64,000 nucleotides of DNA from contig CAWHXF010000027.1 in the NCBI GenBank assembly GCA_963833195.1, positions 1,364,001 through 1,428,000 on the forward strand. The letters are read 5' to 3'. The notes under the pieces are model-generated. The model saw only the letters and a list, made by a program, of their open reading frames with translations, was not told where the DNA came from and did no database searches. This document shows, in pieces, positions 32,127-40,566 of this stretch; the first letter of the stretch is position 1, and each line of letters begins with the position of its first letter. The position numbers and the translations under genes were made by a program. This DNA comes from Granulosicoccus sp963833195. Lineage in GTDB: Bacteria; Pseudomonadota; Gammaproteobacteria; Granulosicoccales; Granulosicoccaceae.

Positions 32127-33568
32127 GGGGCGTGGACGGCGTGACCGCCAATTTACCGTCGAGGCGGCTGCTGGACGCGCTCCGGGCCATTGCGGGCGAG
32201 GCACATGTCCTCGTCGGCGCGGACGTCACCGCCCGTGCCACGCATTTCTGGAACGCGGCACCGCTCGCCGCGGGGGCACTGGTGCGGCCGCGCACCACCG
32301 AGGAAGTCTCCCAAATATTGCGAGCGTGTCATGAAACGGGACAGAGCGTGGTGACGCACGGCGGCATCACCGGACTCGTCGACGGGGACCGTGCCGGGCC
32401 CGGCGACGTCGTGCTGTCGCTCGAGCGCATGCGTACCATCGAGTCGGTCGACCCCGTGGGGCGCACCATGACGCTCGAGGCCGGCACCGTGCTGGAGGCC
32501 GCGCAGGCCGAAGCGGCGCGGCACGGACTGCAGCTCGGCATCGATCTGGGCGCGCGCGGGTCGTGCACGGTGGGCGGCAACATCGCGACCAACGCCGGGG
32601 GATTGTCGGTGCTGCGCCACGGGATGACGCGCGAGCAGGTGCTGGGCATGGAGGCCGTGCTGGCCGACGGCACCGTGCTCACGTCGCTGAACCGCATGGT
32701 CAAGAACAACACCGGCTACGACTGGAAGCACCTGCTCGTCGGCAGCGAGGGCACGCTCGGCGTCGTCACGCGGGCGGTGCTGCGGCTGCGCCCGGCCACG
32801 CCGCACGTGCGCACCGCCCTGGTCGCGTGCGCGCGCTTCGAGCAGGTCACGGGCCTGCTCGCGCACCTGGACGGCGCGCTCGACGGGGCGCTGGCGGCCT
32901 ACGAGGTGCTGTGGAACCCGTTCTACCGACTGAACACCGACCCCGCGCACGAGGGTCACGTGCGCACGCCGCTCGGGCGGGAGCATCCGATGTACGTGCT
33001 GCTGGACGCCCGCGGCGCGGACGCCCAGGCCCTGGACGCGCGCTTCGAGGCGGCGATGGAGGCGGCGCTGGAGGCCGGTCTCGTCGAGGACGCCGTCCTG
33101 CCCGCCTCGCTGCGCGAGCGCGAGACGATCTGGCGGGTGCGCGAGAACATCGAGATCGCGCTGCGCCACGCGCCGATCTACACCTACGATGTCAGCCTGC
33201 CGATCGTGGAGATGTCGCGCTACCTCGACACCGTGCGGGCCGCCCTCGCGCCGCACTTCCCGGAACTCTCCTTCTACGCCTACGGGCACCTGGCCGACGG
33301 CAACCTGCACGTGCTCGTGGCGCCGCTGCCCATCGGCGCGCCCACGCCCGCCGCGGCGCTCGAGGCCGCCTGGCACGCCGCCTCGGACGCCGCCGTGTAC
33401 GGTCCGCTCGCGGCCATCGGCGGCTCGATCTCGGCCGAGCACGGCATCGGGCTGGCCAAGAAGGCGTGGCTGCACGTGTCGCGCACGCCCGCGGAGCTCG
33501 AGCTCATGCGCACCCTCAAGCGCGCCATGGACCCGGCGGGCATCCTGAACGCCGGCAAGATCCTCTAG
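32108..33568 (+). CDS. FAD-linked D-2-hydroxyacid dehydrogenase (GlcD/D2HGDH-like)
   Basis: This is a flavoprotein of up to 486 residues. The FAD-binding type 4 domain (about 50-230) shows VRPRTTEEVSQILRACHETGQSVVTHGG and CTVGGNIATNAGGLSVLRHGMTREQVLGMEAVLADG. The FAD-oxidase C-terminal domain shows YAYGHLADGNLHVLV and SAEHGIGLAKKAWLHVSRTPAELELMRTLKRAMDPAGILNAGKI. It would oxidise D-lactate, D-2-hydroxyglutarate or a similar acid. The first residues MACAPYRG come from the duplicated leader; GTG 32141 (TANLPSRRLLDALRA) is a better biological start candidate. The AEC carrier follows at 14 bp. Confidence 0.85.
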   Translation: MACAPYRGVDGVTANLPSRRLLDALRAIAGEAHVLVGADVTARATHFWNAAPLAAGALVRPRTTEEVSQILRACHETGQSVVTHGGITGLVDGDRAGPGDVVLSLERMRTIESVDPVGRTMTLEAGTVLEAAQAEAARHGLQLGIDLGARGSCTVGGNIATNAGGLSVLRHGMTREQVLGMEAVLADGTVLTSLNRMVKNNTGYDWKHLLVGSEGTLGVVTRAVLRLRPATPHVRTALVACARFEQVTGLLAHLDGALDGALAAYEVLWNPFYRLNTDPAHEGHVRTPLGREHPMYVLLDARGADAQALDARFEAAMEAALEAGLVEDAVLPASLRERETIWRVRENIEIALRHAPIYTYDVSLPIVEMSRYLDTVRAALAPHFPELSFYAYGHLADGNLHVLVAPLPIGAPTPAAALEAAWHAASDAAVYGPLAAIGGSISAEHGIGLAKKAWLHVSRTPAELELMRTLKRAMDPAGILNAGKIL

Positions 33569-33581
33569 GAGGCCGGGCGAG

Positions 33582-34538
33582 GTGCTGGAGGTCGCGGCGC
33601 TCGTTCTGCCGCTGTTCGCGCTGGTGGGGCTCGGGTACGCGGCCGGGCGCATCGCCCGGCTGCCGCTTGCGGGGCTCGCCTGGCTGAACTTCTTCATCGT
33701 CTGGATCGCGCTGCCGCCGCTGTTCTACAACCTGCTGGCCGTCACGCCCGTCGAGGAGTTCGACAACCTCGCGTTCCTGGCCGGCACCACCGTGGCCACC
33801 TTCGCGACCTTCGCGCTCTGCTTCGTGATCGCGCTGATGGCGCGTCGCGGCGACGTGCGCGTGGCCACGGTGCAGGGGCTCGCCGGCGCCTACGGCAACA
33901 TCGGCTACCTCGGCCCGCCGCTCGCCATCGCGGCCTTCGGCCCGGCGGCGGGCGTGCCCGTGGCGCTCGTGTTCTGTCTGGACAACTCCATGCACTTCAC
34001 GCTCGCGCCGCTGCTCATGACGCTCGGGACGGGGGCCAAGCCCGGTGACAGGCAGCGGCTGGCGCCGCTGATCGCCGGCATCGCGAGGAAGATCTTCACC
34101 CACCCCTTCATTCTCGCCACGCTCGCGGGCGTGGCGGCCGCGTTCACGGGCTTCGCGCCGCCGGAACCGGTGCAGCAGATCCTGGACCGGCTCGCGGGCG
34201 CCGCCGCCCCCTGCGCGCTCTTCGCCATGGGGGTGACCGCGGCGCTCAGGCCGCTCAAGCGGGTGCCGCTGGAGCTCGCCTGGCTGCTGCCCGTCAAGCT
34301 CCTCGTGCACCCCGCCATCGTGTGGCTGCTGGTGGCGCCGCTGCCGGGGGTGGATCCGCTGTGGCTGCACTCGGCCATGCTGCTGGCGGCGCTGCCCACG
34401 GCCACGAACGTGTTCGTGATCGCGCAGCAGTACGGCGTGTGGGAGGAGCGCGCCTCCAGCGCCGTGGTGCTGTCCACCGCGGTGTCCATCGTCACGGTGA
34501 CGGGCTTCGTCTACCTCGTGGGCGAGGGGCTGATCTGA
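33582..34538 (+). CDS. AEC (auxin efflux carrier) family transporter
   Basis: This 318-residue inner-membrane carrier has ten predicted helices in two inverted halves (MLEVAALVLPLFALVGLGYAAGRIARLP opens the first; LPTATNVFVIAQQYGVWEERASSAVVLSTAVSIVTVTGFVYLV closes the second). Bacterial AEC proteins such as MdcF and MleP move small carboxylates. The conserved PTATN-FV motif is present. It is probably co-transcribed with the upstream D-2-hydroxyacid dehydrogenase, consistent with a hydroxyacid or its oxoacid as cargo. It overlaps the convergent MFS gene by 28 bp. Confidence 0.85.
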   Translation: MLEVAALVLPLFALVGLGYAAGRIARLPLAGLAWLNFFIVWIALPPLFYNLLAVTPVEEFDNLAFLAGTTVATFATFALCFVIALMARRGDVRVATVQGLAGAYGNIGYLGPPLAIAAFGPAAGVPVALVFCLDNSMHFTLAPLLMTLGTGAKPGDRQRLAPLIAGIARKIFTHPFILATLAGVAAAFTGFAPPEPVQQILDRLAGAAAPCALFAMGVTAALRPLKRVPLELAWLLPVKLLVHPAIVWLLVAPLPGVDPLWLHSAMLLAALPTATNVFVIAQQYGVWEERASSAVVLSTAVSIVTVTGFVYLVGEGLI

Positions 34539-35752
34539 AGGGTGTCGTTCGCCCGGGTCACCAGCCGCGCGCTCGCCACGACCAGCACCACCGTCGCGGC
34601 GACGCAGTACGCGGCCATGACGCCGAGCTGCCGTTCGAAGCCGACGCCCGCATCGATCAGCGCACCGGTCACGCCGGGCCCGAGCGCGGTGCCGAACACC
34701 ATGGCCGCGAACACGACCGAGCGCACCGCGCCGAGGTGCAGCGTGCCGTAGAGCTCGGGCCACAACGCCCCGAAGAGCGCCATGGAGGCCCCGGTGGAGC
34801 AGCCCAGCAGCATCATGAAGGCGTAGATGGCGAGCGGGTCCGTCGCGACGGACAGCAGCCAGCACGCCGCCGCCAGCGGTGCCAGGAACACCGGCAGCAG
34901 GCGCGCCGCGCTGTAGCGATCCACCGCCCGCCCCGTCAGCAGCGAGCAGATGACGGTCGTCGCGGCGTAGGCCGCGAAGGCGCTCGCCATCATCGCGGGC
35001 GGCCAGCCCTTGAGCTCGCTCAGGTGCACCTGGTGAAAGAACACCGAGGTGCCGATGAACGCGGGCGACAGCACGCCCGGCAGCACGAGATAGAACAGCG
35101 GGTCCCGCAGCACCGCCGCGCGCGTCCACTGGCGCACGGCACGCTGCGTGGCGCGCTCGGCGCCCGAGGGCTCGCGCGGCACCGCCAGCAGCGCGCGCAG
35201 GCCCGGCAGCGCCACGAGCAGCAGGGCCGCGCCCGTCGCGAGCCACGCGCCGCGCCAGCCGAGCTGCGCGAGCAGCACCACCGCGGCGAGCGGCAGCACC
35301 GCCTCGCCGAGCTGGTGGCCGAGCGTGACGATGGACACGGCGCGCCCGCGCGCGGCGACGAACCAGCGCCCCGACACCGTCATGGCGAGGTGCGACAGCA
35401 TGCCCTGGCCGAACAACCGCAGCGCCCACAACGCGAGGGTGAGCGTCACCACGTGCGTGGACGAGGCCAGCAGCGCGCAGGCCGCGGCCAGCGCCAGCAC
35501 CGTGAAGCTCGCCACGCGCGCGGGCGCCACCGTGTCCACGACCCGACCGAGCGCCACGAGCGTCGCCGCGCTCGCGAGCGTGGCCAGCATGTACACCAGC
35601 CCGAAGCCGCCGTGTCCCAGACCGTGCGCGGCGCGGATATCGGCCGCGAACGAGGCGATGAAGAACGTCTGTCCCGCGCTGGAGCAGAACGTCAGCGCAA
35701 GCCCCGCCCCGAGCCAGCGCGCGTTGGCGCGCGCGAACGCGACGAGGTTCAC
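34511..35752 (-). CDS. MFS transporter
   Basis: This is a major-facilitator protein of about 413 residues with twelve hydrophobic spans in two bundles. It has a loop 2-3 with LGRVVDTVAPARV and a central loop REPSGAERATQRAVRQWTRAAVLRDPLFY, with LTGRAVDRYSAARLLP in the second half. I prefer the GTG at 35752 (NLVAFARANARWLGAGLALTFCSSAGQTFF), because an upstream ATG adds a non-membrane leader lacking any pattern. Resemblance is to oxalate/formate-antiporter-like and CynX-like MFS groups; the substrate is unknown. Confidence 0.78.
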   Translation of the reverse strand: MNLVAFARANARWLGAGLALTFCSSAGQTFFIASFAADIRAAHGLGHGGFGLVYMLATLASAATLVALGRVVDTVAPARVASFTVLALAAACALLASSTHVVTLTLALWALRLFGQGMLSHLAMTVSGRWFVAARGRAVSIVTLGHQLGEAVLPLAAVVLLAQLGWRGAWLATGAALLLVALPGLRALLAVPREPSGAERATQRAVRQWTRAAVLRDPLFYLVLPGVLSPAFIGTSVFFHQVHLSELKGWPPAMMASAFAAYAATTVICSLLTGRAVDRYSAARLLPVFLAPLAAACWLLSVATDPLAIYAFMMLLGCSTGASMALFGALWPELYGTLHLGAVRSVVFAAMVFGTALGPGVTGALIDAGVGFERQLGVMAAYCVAATVVLVVASARLVTRANDTLQISPSPTR

Positions 35753-36186
35753 GTTCGGGGCCCGTTCCGGGGTGTGGGGCCCGGCAGGCGCGGTGCAGCT
35801 TGCGGACGCCGAACCGCGCCCCCACTTCCAGTTGGAGTATGATCGGCGGTCACGCACGGGCCAGACGAGTTCGACGCCCGCTTCATTCTCGTGCCTTCAT
35901 TCTCGTGAATGGCCGCCGCATCATCGCCACGATTCTGTTCCATGCGGTCCGTCGGCGGTCCCGACGCGACATTCACAGCAGTCACCCCGAATCGTATCGT
36001 CCCTTCGGACGCATCGGTCCACCACCTTCGGGGACGCAGACCAGGCAAGGCGGGCCCGTCCCATGGGGTGCCGCGTCGTCTTCACGCGGGCTTAGCGTCG
36101 TCGGCCCCGCACCCCGATCGATCCCACTCGATGATGCCGCGGCGCCCGCGCGCAGGCATCGGCCTATTCGTCCGAGAGAGCATTAA
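35753..36186. other. 434-bp spacer between the MFS transporter and a coiled-coil gene
   Basis: This spacer between divergent genes has no recognisable gene, RNA or clear hairpin. Base composition is more AT-rich than in neighbouring genes in places (35830-36000). The promoters of both flanking genes should lie here, but I could not place them. Confidence 0.5.
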
Positions 36187-36993
36187 GTGAGTCAGAGCGA
36201 CAGCGAACAACAACTGAGAATCTGGAAGGACCTCGCCATCGGCAAGCAGATGCTGATGAACGAGGCCGCGTCGGCATTGAAGCTGGCGGACGACTTCACC
36301 GCGGACGATCTGCGCGAGGCGCTGAACCACGCGGTCAAGCGCGCGCGCGACGCCGACGCGGACATCGCCGCGGCGCAGAACCGCGCCTCCGACGAGATCG
36401 CCTCCATGCAGGCGACGGTCAAGCAGGTGGAGAAGGCGAAGAAGAACGCCGACGCCGAACGCGACGCGGCCCAGGCCGCCGCCGAGGCCGCCGAAGCCGC
36501 GCTCGCCACCGGGCGCGGCGACAACGCCGAGGCCATCAGGAAGGCGAAGCGCGAGGTCGAGGCCAAGCAGAAGGAGCTGAAGGCCATCAACACGGCCCTC
36601 GCCGACACGCCCGAGAACATCGTCAAGAAGCTCAAGCAGCTCAAGAAGCAGAAACTCGACGAGGCGAACGCGCGCAAGGTGGCCGAGGACGCCATGCGCA
36701 AGCTCAAGAAGGACAACAAGGAGCAGAAGGACGAGCTCGACACGCTCACCGAGCTGCGCACCGAGGCCGCCAGCCTGCTCGCCGCGTACCGCGAGCTCGT
36801 CACCTGGGCCGACGAGGCCGCCGCGAAGACCGAGGGCCTCGAGCCCGCCCCGAAGGCGGACGCCAAGCTCGTGTCCTCCATCGAGACCACGACGGCCGCG
36901 GCCGACGAGGAAGCCAAGGACAAGGGCGGCAAGGCGGCGAAGAAGAAGAAGGGCCAGGACAAGGAGACCCGCGCGAGCGCCGCTCCGGCCTGA
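36187..36993 (+). CDS. Lysine/glutamate-rich coiled-coil protein
   Basis: This 268-residue protein starts at GTG 36187. After a short N-terminal helical segment (LRIWKDLAIGKQMLMNEAASALKLADDFTADDLREALNHAV) it is almost continuous heptad-like coiled coil (about residues 48-200, e.g. AEAAEAALATGRGDNAEAIRKAKREVEAKQKELKAI). It ends in a charged, low-complexity tail (EEAKDKGGKAAKKKKGQDKE). No signal peptide or membrane helix is present, so it should be cytoplasmic. The A/K/E pattern recalls TolA-like or histone-like stalks, but no family is recognised. Lysine is strongly enriched compared with its neighbours. Confidence 0.7.
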   Translation: MSQSDSEQQLRIWKDLAIGKQMLMNEAASALKLADDFTADDLREALNHAVKRARDADADIAAAQNRASDEIASMQATVKQVEKAKKNADAERDAAQAAAEAAEAALATGRGDNAEAIRKAKREVEAKQKELKAINTALADTPENIVKKLKQLKKQKLDEANARKVAEDAMRKLKKDNKEQKDELDTLTELRTEAASLLAAYRELVTWADEAAAKTEGLEPAPKADAKLVSSIETTTAAADEEAKDKGGKAAKKKKGQDKETRASAAPA

Positions 36994-37012
36994 TCGTCCG
37001 GCCGTCCCGCGC

Positions 37013-37780
37013 GTGAGGATCAACCTCAACAGCGACCTCGGGGAGTCCTTCGGCCCCTGGACGATGGGTGACGACGCCGCGCTGCTCGGCGTCGTCGGCG
37101 CGGCAAACGTCGCGTGCGGCGCGCATGCCGGAGACCCGCTCGTGATGCGCCGCACCGTGTCGGACGCCGCGGCCCGGCGGGTAGACGTCGGTGCCCACCC
37201 CGGCTACCCCGACCTGCAGGGCTTCGGCCGCCGCGCGTTTCCCATGAGCGCGGACGAGCTCGCCTCGAGCGTGCAGGCGCAGGTCGGCGCGCTCGAGGCC
37301 ATCGCCCGCGGGCTCGGCACCGAGCTCGTGCACGTGAAGCCGCACGGGGCCATGAACAACCGCATGTGCGAGGAAGCGGGCCTCGCGCGCACCTTCGTCG
37401 AGGCCATGCGGGCCTCGCACCCGCACCTGATCCTGCTCGCCCCGGCGAGGTCCGAGCTCGCCGCGGCCGGCGCGGCGGCGGGTCTGGTCGTGGCGCTGGA
37501 GGTGTTCGCCGACCGGGCCTACACCGAGCGAGGCACGCTCGTGCCGCGCTCCGAACCCGGTGCGGTACACGCCACCAGCGAAGCCTGCGCGGCGCAGGTG
37601 CTCGCCATGCTGGAGCGCGGCGGCATCGTCACGCGTGGCGGCGAGACGCTGCCCTGCCGCTTCCACAGCGTGTGCGTGCACGGCGACGATGCGCACGCCG
37701 TCGCCACGGCCCGCGCGGTGCGTGCCGCGCTGGTCGACGCCGGCCACGAGCCGGTCGGGCTGCGCGCGGCGCTCGGCTGA
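37013..37780 (+). CDS. pxpA: 5-oxoprolinase subunit A (PxpA, LamB/YcsF family)
   Basis: PxpA is the cyclic-amide hydrolase-type subunit of prokaryotic ATP-dependent 5-oxoprolinase, which opens pyroglutamate to glutamate. The 255-residue sequence has INLNSDLGESFGPWTMGDDAALL, ANVACGAHAGDPLVM, DVGAHPGYPDLQGFGRR, VHVKPHGAMNN, EVFADRAYTERGTLVPRSEPGAV and SVCVHGDDAHAV, all typical. It starts at GTG 37013. The PxpB/PxpC partners are not adjacent, which is unusual. A 12-bp repeat begins 2 bp after its stop. Confidence 0.88.
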   Translation: MRINLNSDLGESFGPWTMGDDAALLGVVGAANVACGAHAGDPLVMRRTVSDAAARRVDVGAHPGYPDLQGFGRRAFPMSADELASSVQAQVGALEAIARGLGTELVHVKPHGAMNNRMCEEAGLARTFVEAMRASHPHLILLAPARSELAAAGAAAGLVVALEVFADRAYTERGTLVPRSEPGAVHATSEACAAQVLAMLERGGIVTRGGETLPCRFHSVCVHGDDAHAVATARAVRAALVDAGHEPVGLRAALG

Positions 37781-37781
37781 C

Positions 37782-37829
37782 GCGTCGCGGAACGGGTCGC
37801 CGGACGCGTCGCCGAACGGGTCGCGAGAC
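37782..37829. repeat. 12-bp tandem repeat just after the pxpA stop
   Basis: Four 12-bp units (gcgtcgcggaac, gggtcgccggac, gcgtcgccgaac, gggtcgcgagac) alternate between two subtypes, so a 24-bp higher-order period is also visible. The base pattern resembles the array after the N-demethylase gene at 14866. Confidence 0.85.
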
Positions 37830-37938
37830 GGGCCGCACGTCCGAAGGTCGAGTGCCGCCGGCGCGTGCCGGTGCCGCGCGTGCAATGCGCGCCCGGTCGT
37901 CTACCTTCGAGATGTCAGGCCACGCCAGGAGACGCCCA

Positions 37939-38538
37939 ATGACGACTGCACGCACGTGGAACGCCGCCCGCTTTCGCCCGGCGCGCACGATCGCGACGCG
38001 ATACGCGCCCCGTCCCCGCAACCTCGGAACGATCGCCGCACTCGGCGTCCTCCTCCTGACCGGCCTGGTCGCCTGCGGCGCCGACCACCCGTCCGCCGGC
38101 AGTGCGCAGGAGCTTGCCCTGTCGTCCGTCCACACCGACGCCGTGCCGGGCGCGGACGTGAACGACGGTGCGCCGTTCCTCGTCCGCACCGACGCGATCG
38201 CGGCCGTCACGGGCACGAGCGAGATCCCCTACCCCGTCTATCCCAACGGCAGGAAGTACCGGGTCGGCGGCGAGAACGGACTGAAGATCGTCGTGTTCCA
38301 GACCGAGGATTCGTTCGCCGAGGTGGACGCGTACTACAAGTCCGTCTCCACCGACGGAGGCCTGCCGCGCCTGGTGGCCATGGCCGACTACGTGCGCTAC
38401 CCGACGTCGAGCGATGATGCCGATCCGTGGGCCACGCACAAGCCCGGCATCGTCATCCACGAGTTCGATGGCCAGGACGCGCGCGTGGCGGCGGGCGCGT
38501 CGGCGTCCGCACGCACCAACATCATCATGAGCTACTGA
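37939..38538 (+). CDS. Hypothetical lipoprotein (199 aa)
   Basis: The ATG at 37939 begins a long basic leader (MTTARTWNAARFRPARTIATRYAPRPR), a hydrophobic stretch and a lipobox (LTGLVACG), so the protein is probably membrane-anchored. The mature part has SEIPYPVYPNGRKYRVGGENGLKIVVFQTEDSFAEVDAYYKSVSTDGGLPRLVAMADYVRYP. This resembles the pattern of short periplasmic proteins where a strand is followed by an EVxAYYxS helix, seen in DUF4367-like and similar stress lipoproteins. Function is not assignable. Its 3' end faces the fibronectin type III gene across 73 bp. Confidence 0.68.
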   Translation: MTTARTWNAARFRPARTIATRYAPRPRNLGTIAALGVLLLTGLVACGADHPSAGSAQELALSSVHTDAVPGADVNDGAPFLVRTDAIAAVTGTSEIPYPVYPNGRKYRVGGENGLKIVVFQTEDSFAEVDAYYKSVSTDGGLPRLVAMADYVRYPTSSDDADPWATHKPGIVIHEFDGQDARVAAGASASARTNIIMSY

Positions 38539-38611
38539 TCCGTGCGCTCGACCGGAACGTCCTGACCGTGACGAGCGTCGGAGTGTCCCCGACGCCGTCC
38601 GCCGCGCGCGC

Positions 38612-40453
38612 TCAGAACCCGACGTCGATGCCCTCGCTGTCCGGCGCATCGACACGGAACGCATCCGAGAACGGCACGGTGTAGCTCGTGGTGGCCCCGT
38701 CTTCCGTCACGACGAGCGTGAACGTCGAAGGATCGCCATCGAAGGCATCGACGAGGTACTCGCGCCCGTCCGTCGCGATGCTCAGGCGTCCCTCGGTGGG
38801 ACGGCCGGCGTCGCGGCCGTCGCGAAACACGAACGGGCCGCGCTGCGCCACGTTCGCCTGCCCGGGCAGCAGCCCGCCCACCTGGAAGCCCCGCGCGACG
38901 AGACCGAGCGTGCCGTCGGGCAGCGCGTTCCCGGCGTCGCTGCCCGTCGTCGAGAACGATTGCGCCTCGTAGCTGCCTTCCGGACGCTCGACCGACAGCT
39001 CGGTCGCGAAGTACCCGTTCAGCGTCGGCTCCGGCGGAAACTCGGACAGCACCGCATCGCTGATCGTGACGGTGGACAGGTCGCGCGAGTCGTCGAGCGC
39101 GAAGTCCCGCACGCCGAGCTGCAGCGGCTCGTCCGTCGAATCCGGATCGATGGGTTGCGATACCTGCGCGAACCCGCTCAGCACGACGGGACCCACGCCG
39201 CACTCCTCGGCCTCGAAGACCTGGAAGGTGACGAGGCTGTCGCCGTCCTCGGCGGCGCGTAGCAGGTCGATGGTTCCCCCACGAGGGCAGGTATAGCTTT
39301 CGCGTACGAGGAAGCCTTCCGATGCCGCGTCCGGGCCGAAGGACAGCAGCTCGAAGCCTAGCCCGGTATCCGCACGGTAGATCGACGGATCGTTCAGCCG
39401 CTGCATCGTCGCGGCGACCTTCTCGATCGCCACGCCGTTGACGAGCTCGAACGCCGTGGCAAGCGTGGCGCTCACGTCGGCTGGCAGGTCGGTGCCCGTC
39501 ACGGGGAGTGGCGCAGAGGGGCCGGCACCCTCGAAGCCCGCGTCCGAGACGGTCGCGCTGGCGCTGCCGGCCGAGCTCGTCGCACGGACCTCGTAGGTGT
39601 AGGACTCGCCGGGCTCGCGCGTAGCGTCGAAGTAGCTACCGAGGAACTCGCCCTCCAGCGTGGCGATCAGCACGCCGTCGCGCCGGATCTCGTTGCGGGT
39701 GATGACGGGCCGCACGCTGCCCGCAGGCGTCCAGAAGAGCTCCGCGGCCGTGGTCGAATACACGGTGATCGAGAGATCCTCGGGCCGGATCTCGGGATTC
39801 GAATCCGGCGCGATCGGCGTACCGGGGTTCGCGGCGCCACCGCCCGCGGTGCGCAGCGACACCGCCGAGGGCGCGGAGCGCAGGCCGGCTCCGTCGATGG
39901 CGATCACCTCGAACGCGTAGTCGGCCCCGGCGCTCAGCCCGTTCGCGAAGTGGCTCGTCCCGTCCGTGGTCGCGACGACCTGCCCGTCGCGCCGGATCTC
40001 GTAGCGCAGGCCCGGCATCTGCGCACGCGTCCAGAAGAGCTCGGCAGCCGAGCTGGAATAGACCGTCGCGTTCAGCCCCGCGGGTGCGGTCGGCCCGATG
40101 CCCGGACCGCCCGGATTCGACTCGTCACCGAGCGATGCGCTGGCCGCGCCGGAGCGCTGGCCCGCGGTATCGATCGCGGTGACGGTGAACGTGTACGGCG
40201 TACCGGAACGCAGCGAGGGGTCGTAGTAGCTCAGCGCGTCGAAGGTGCCGACCTCCTCACCGTTCACCGCGACGGCGTAGCCGCGCACGCCGCGGTCGTC
40301 GGACGAGCGGCTCCAGAACAGCTCGCCCCCGGCGCCGGGGTAGAGCGTCGCGCGCACGTCGTCCGGCGTCGTCGGACGGGCGTCGTCGGCGTGCGCGGTG
40401 CCGGAGAGCGCAAAGGCGGCGGCGACGGCAGCGGCTATCGGGGCGGTCTTCAT
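38612..40453 (-). CDS. Exported fibronectin type III domain protein
   Basis: The ATG at 40453 opens a 613-residue secreted protein with a signal peptide (MKTAPIAAAVAAAFALSGTAHA). Three consecutive Fn3-like domains follow. Each starts with a near-copied strand: ATLYPGAGGELFWSR, ATVYSSSAAELFWTR and ITVYSTTAAELFWTP. Each ends with a turn such as YTFTVTAIDTAG, YAFEVIAIDGAG or YTYEVRATSSAG. The C-terminal 320 residues (from about ADVSATLATAFELVNG) form an unrecognised domain with a Cys pair (YTCPRGG and EAEECG). There is no sortase or autotransporter signal. A carbohydrate-binding or adhesive role is possible but unproven. Confidence 0.72.
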   Translation of the reverse strand: MKTAPIAAAVAAAFALSGTAHADDARPTTPDDVRATLYPGAGGELFWSRSSDDRGVRGYAVAVNGEEVGTFDALSYYDPSLRSGTPYTFTVTAIDTAGQRSGAASASLGDESNPGGPGIGPTAPAGLNATVYSSSAAELFWTRAQMPGLRYEIRRDGQVVATTDGTSHFANGLSAGADYAFEVIAIDGAGLRSAPSAVSLRTAGGGAANPGTPIAPDSNPEIRPEDLSITVYSTTAAELFWTPAGSVRPVITRNEIRRDGVLIATLEGEFLGSYFDATREPGESYTYEVRATSSAGSASATVSDAGFEGAGPSAPLPVTGTDLPADVSATLATAFELVNGVAIEKVAATMQRLNDPSIYRADTGLGFELLSFGPDAASEGFLVRESYTCPRGGTIDLLRAAEDGDSLVTFQVFEAEECGVGPVVLSGFAQVSQPIDPDSTDEPLQLGVRDFALDDSRDLSTVTISDAVLSEFPPEPTLNGYFATELSVERPEGSYEAQSFSTTGSDAGNALPDGTLGLVARGFQVGGLLPGQANVAQRGPFVFRDGRDAGRPTEGRLSIATDGREYLVDAFDGDPSTFTLVVTEDGATTSYTVPFSDAFRVDAPDSEGIDVGF

Positions 40454-40566
40454 GGGAAACGACGCAGGGTGCGGTTGACGGGCTTCCTTATGCACCCACC
40501 AAGTGGTTCGGAACCACCCGATTCGCGTTTGCGCGCACGGTATTCGTGGCGCCCCGACGGAATGCG

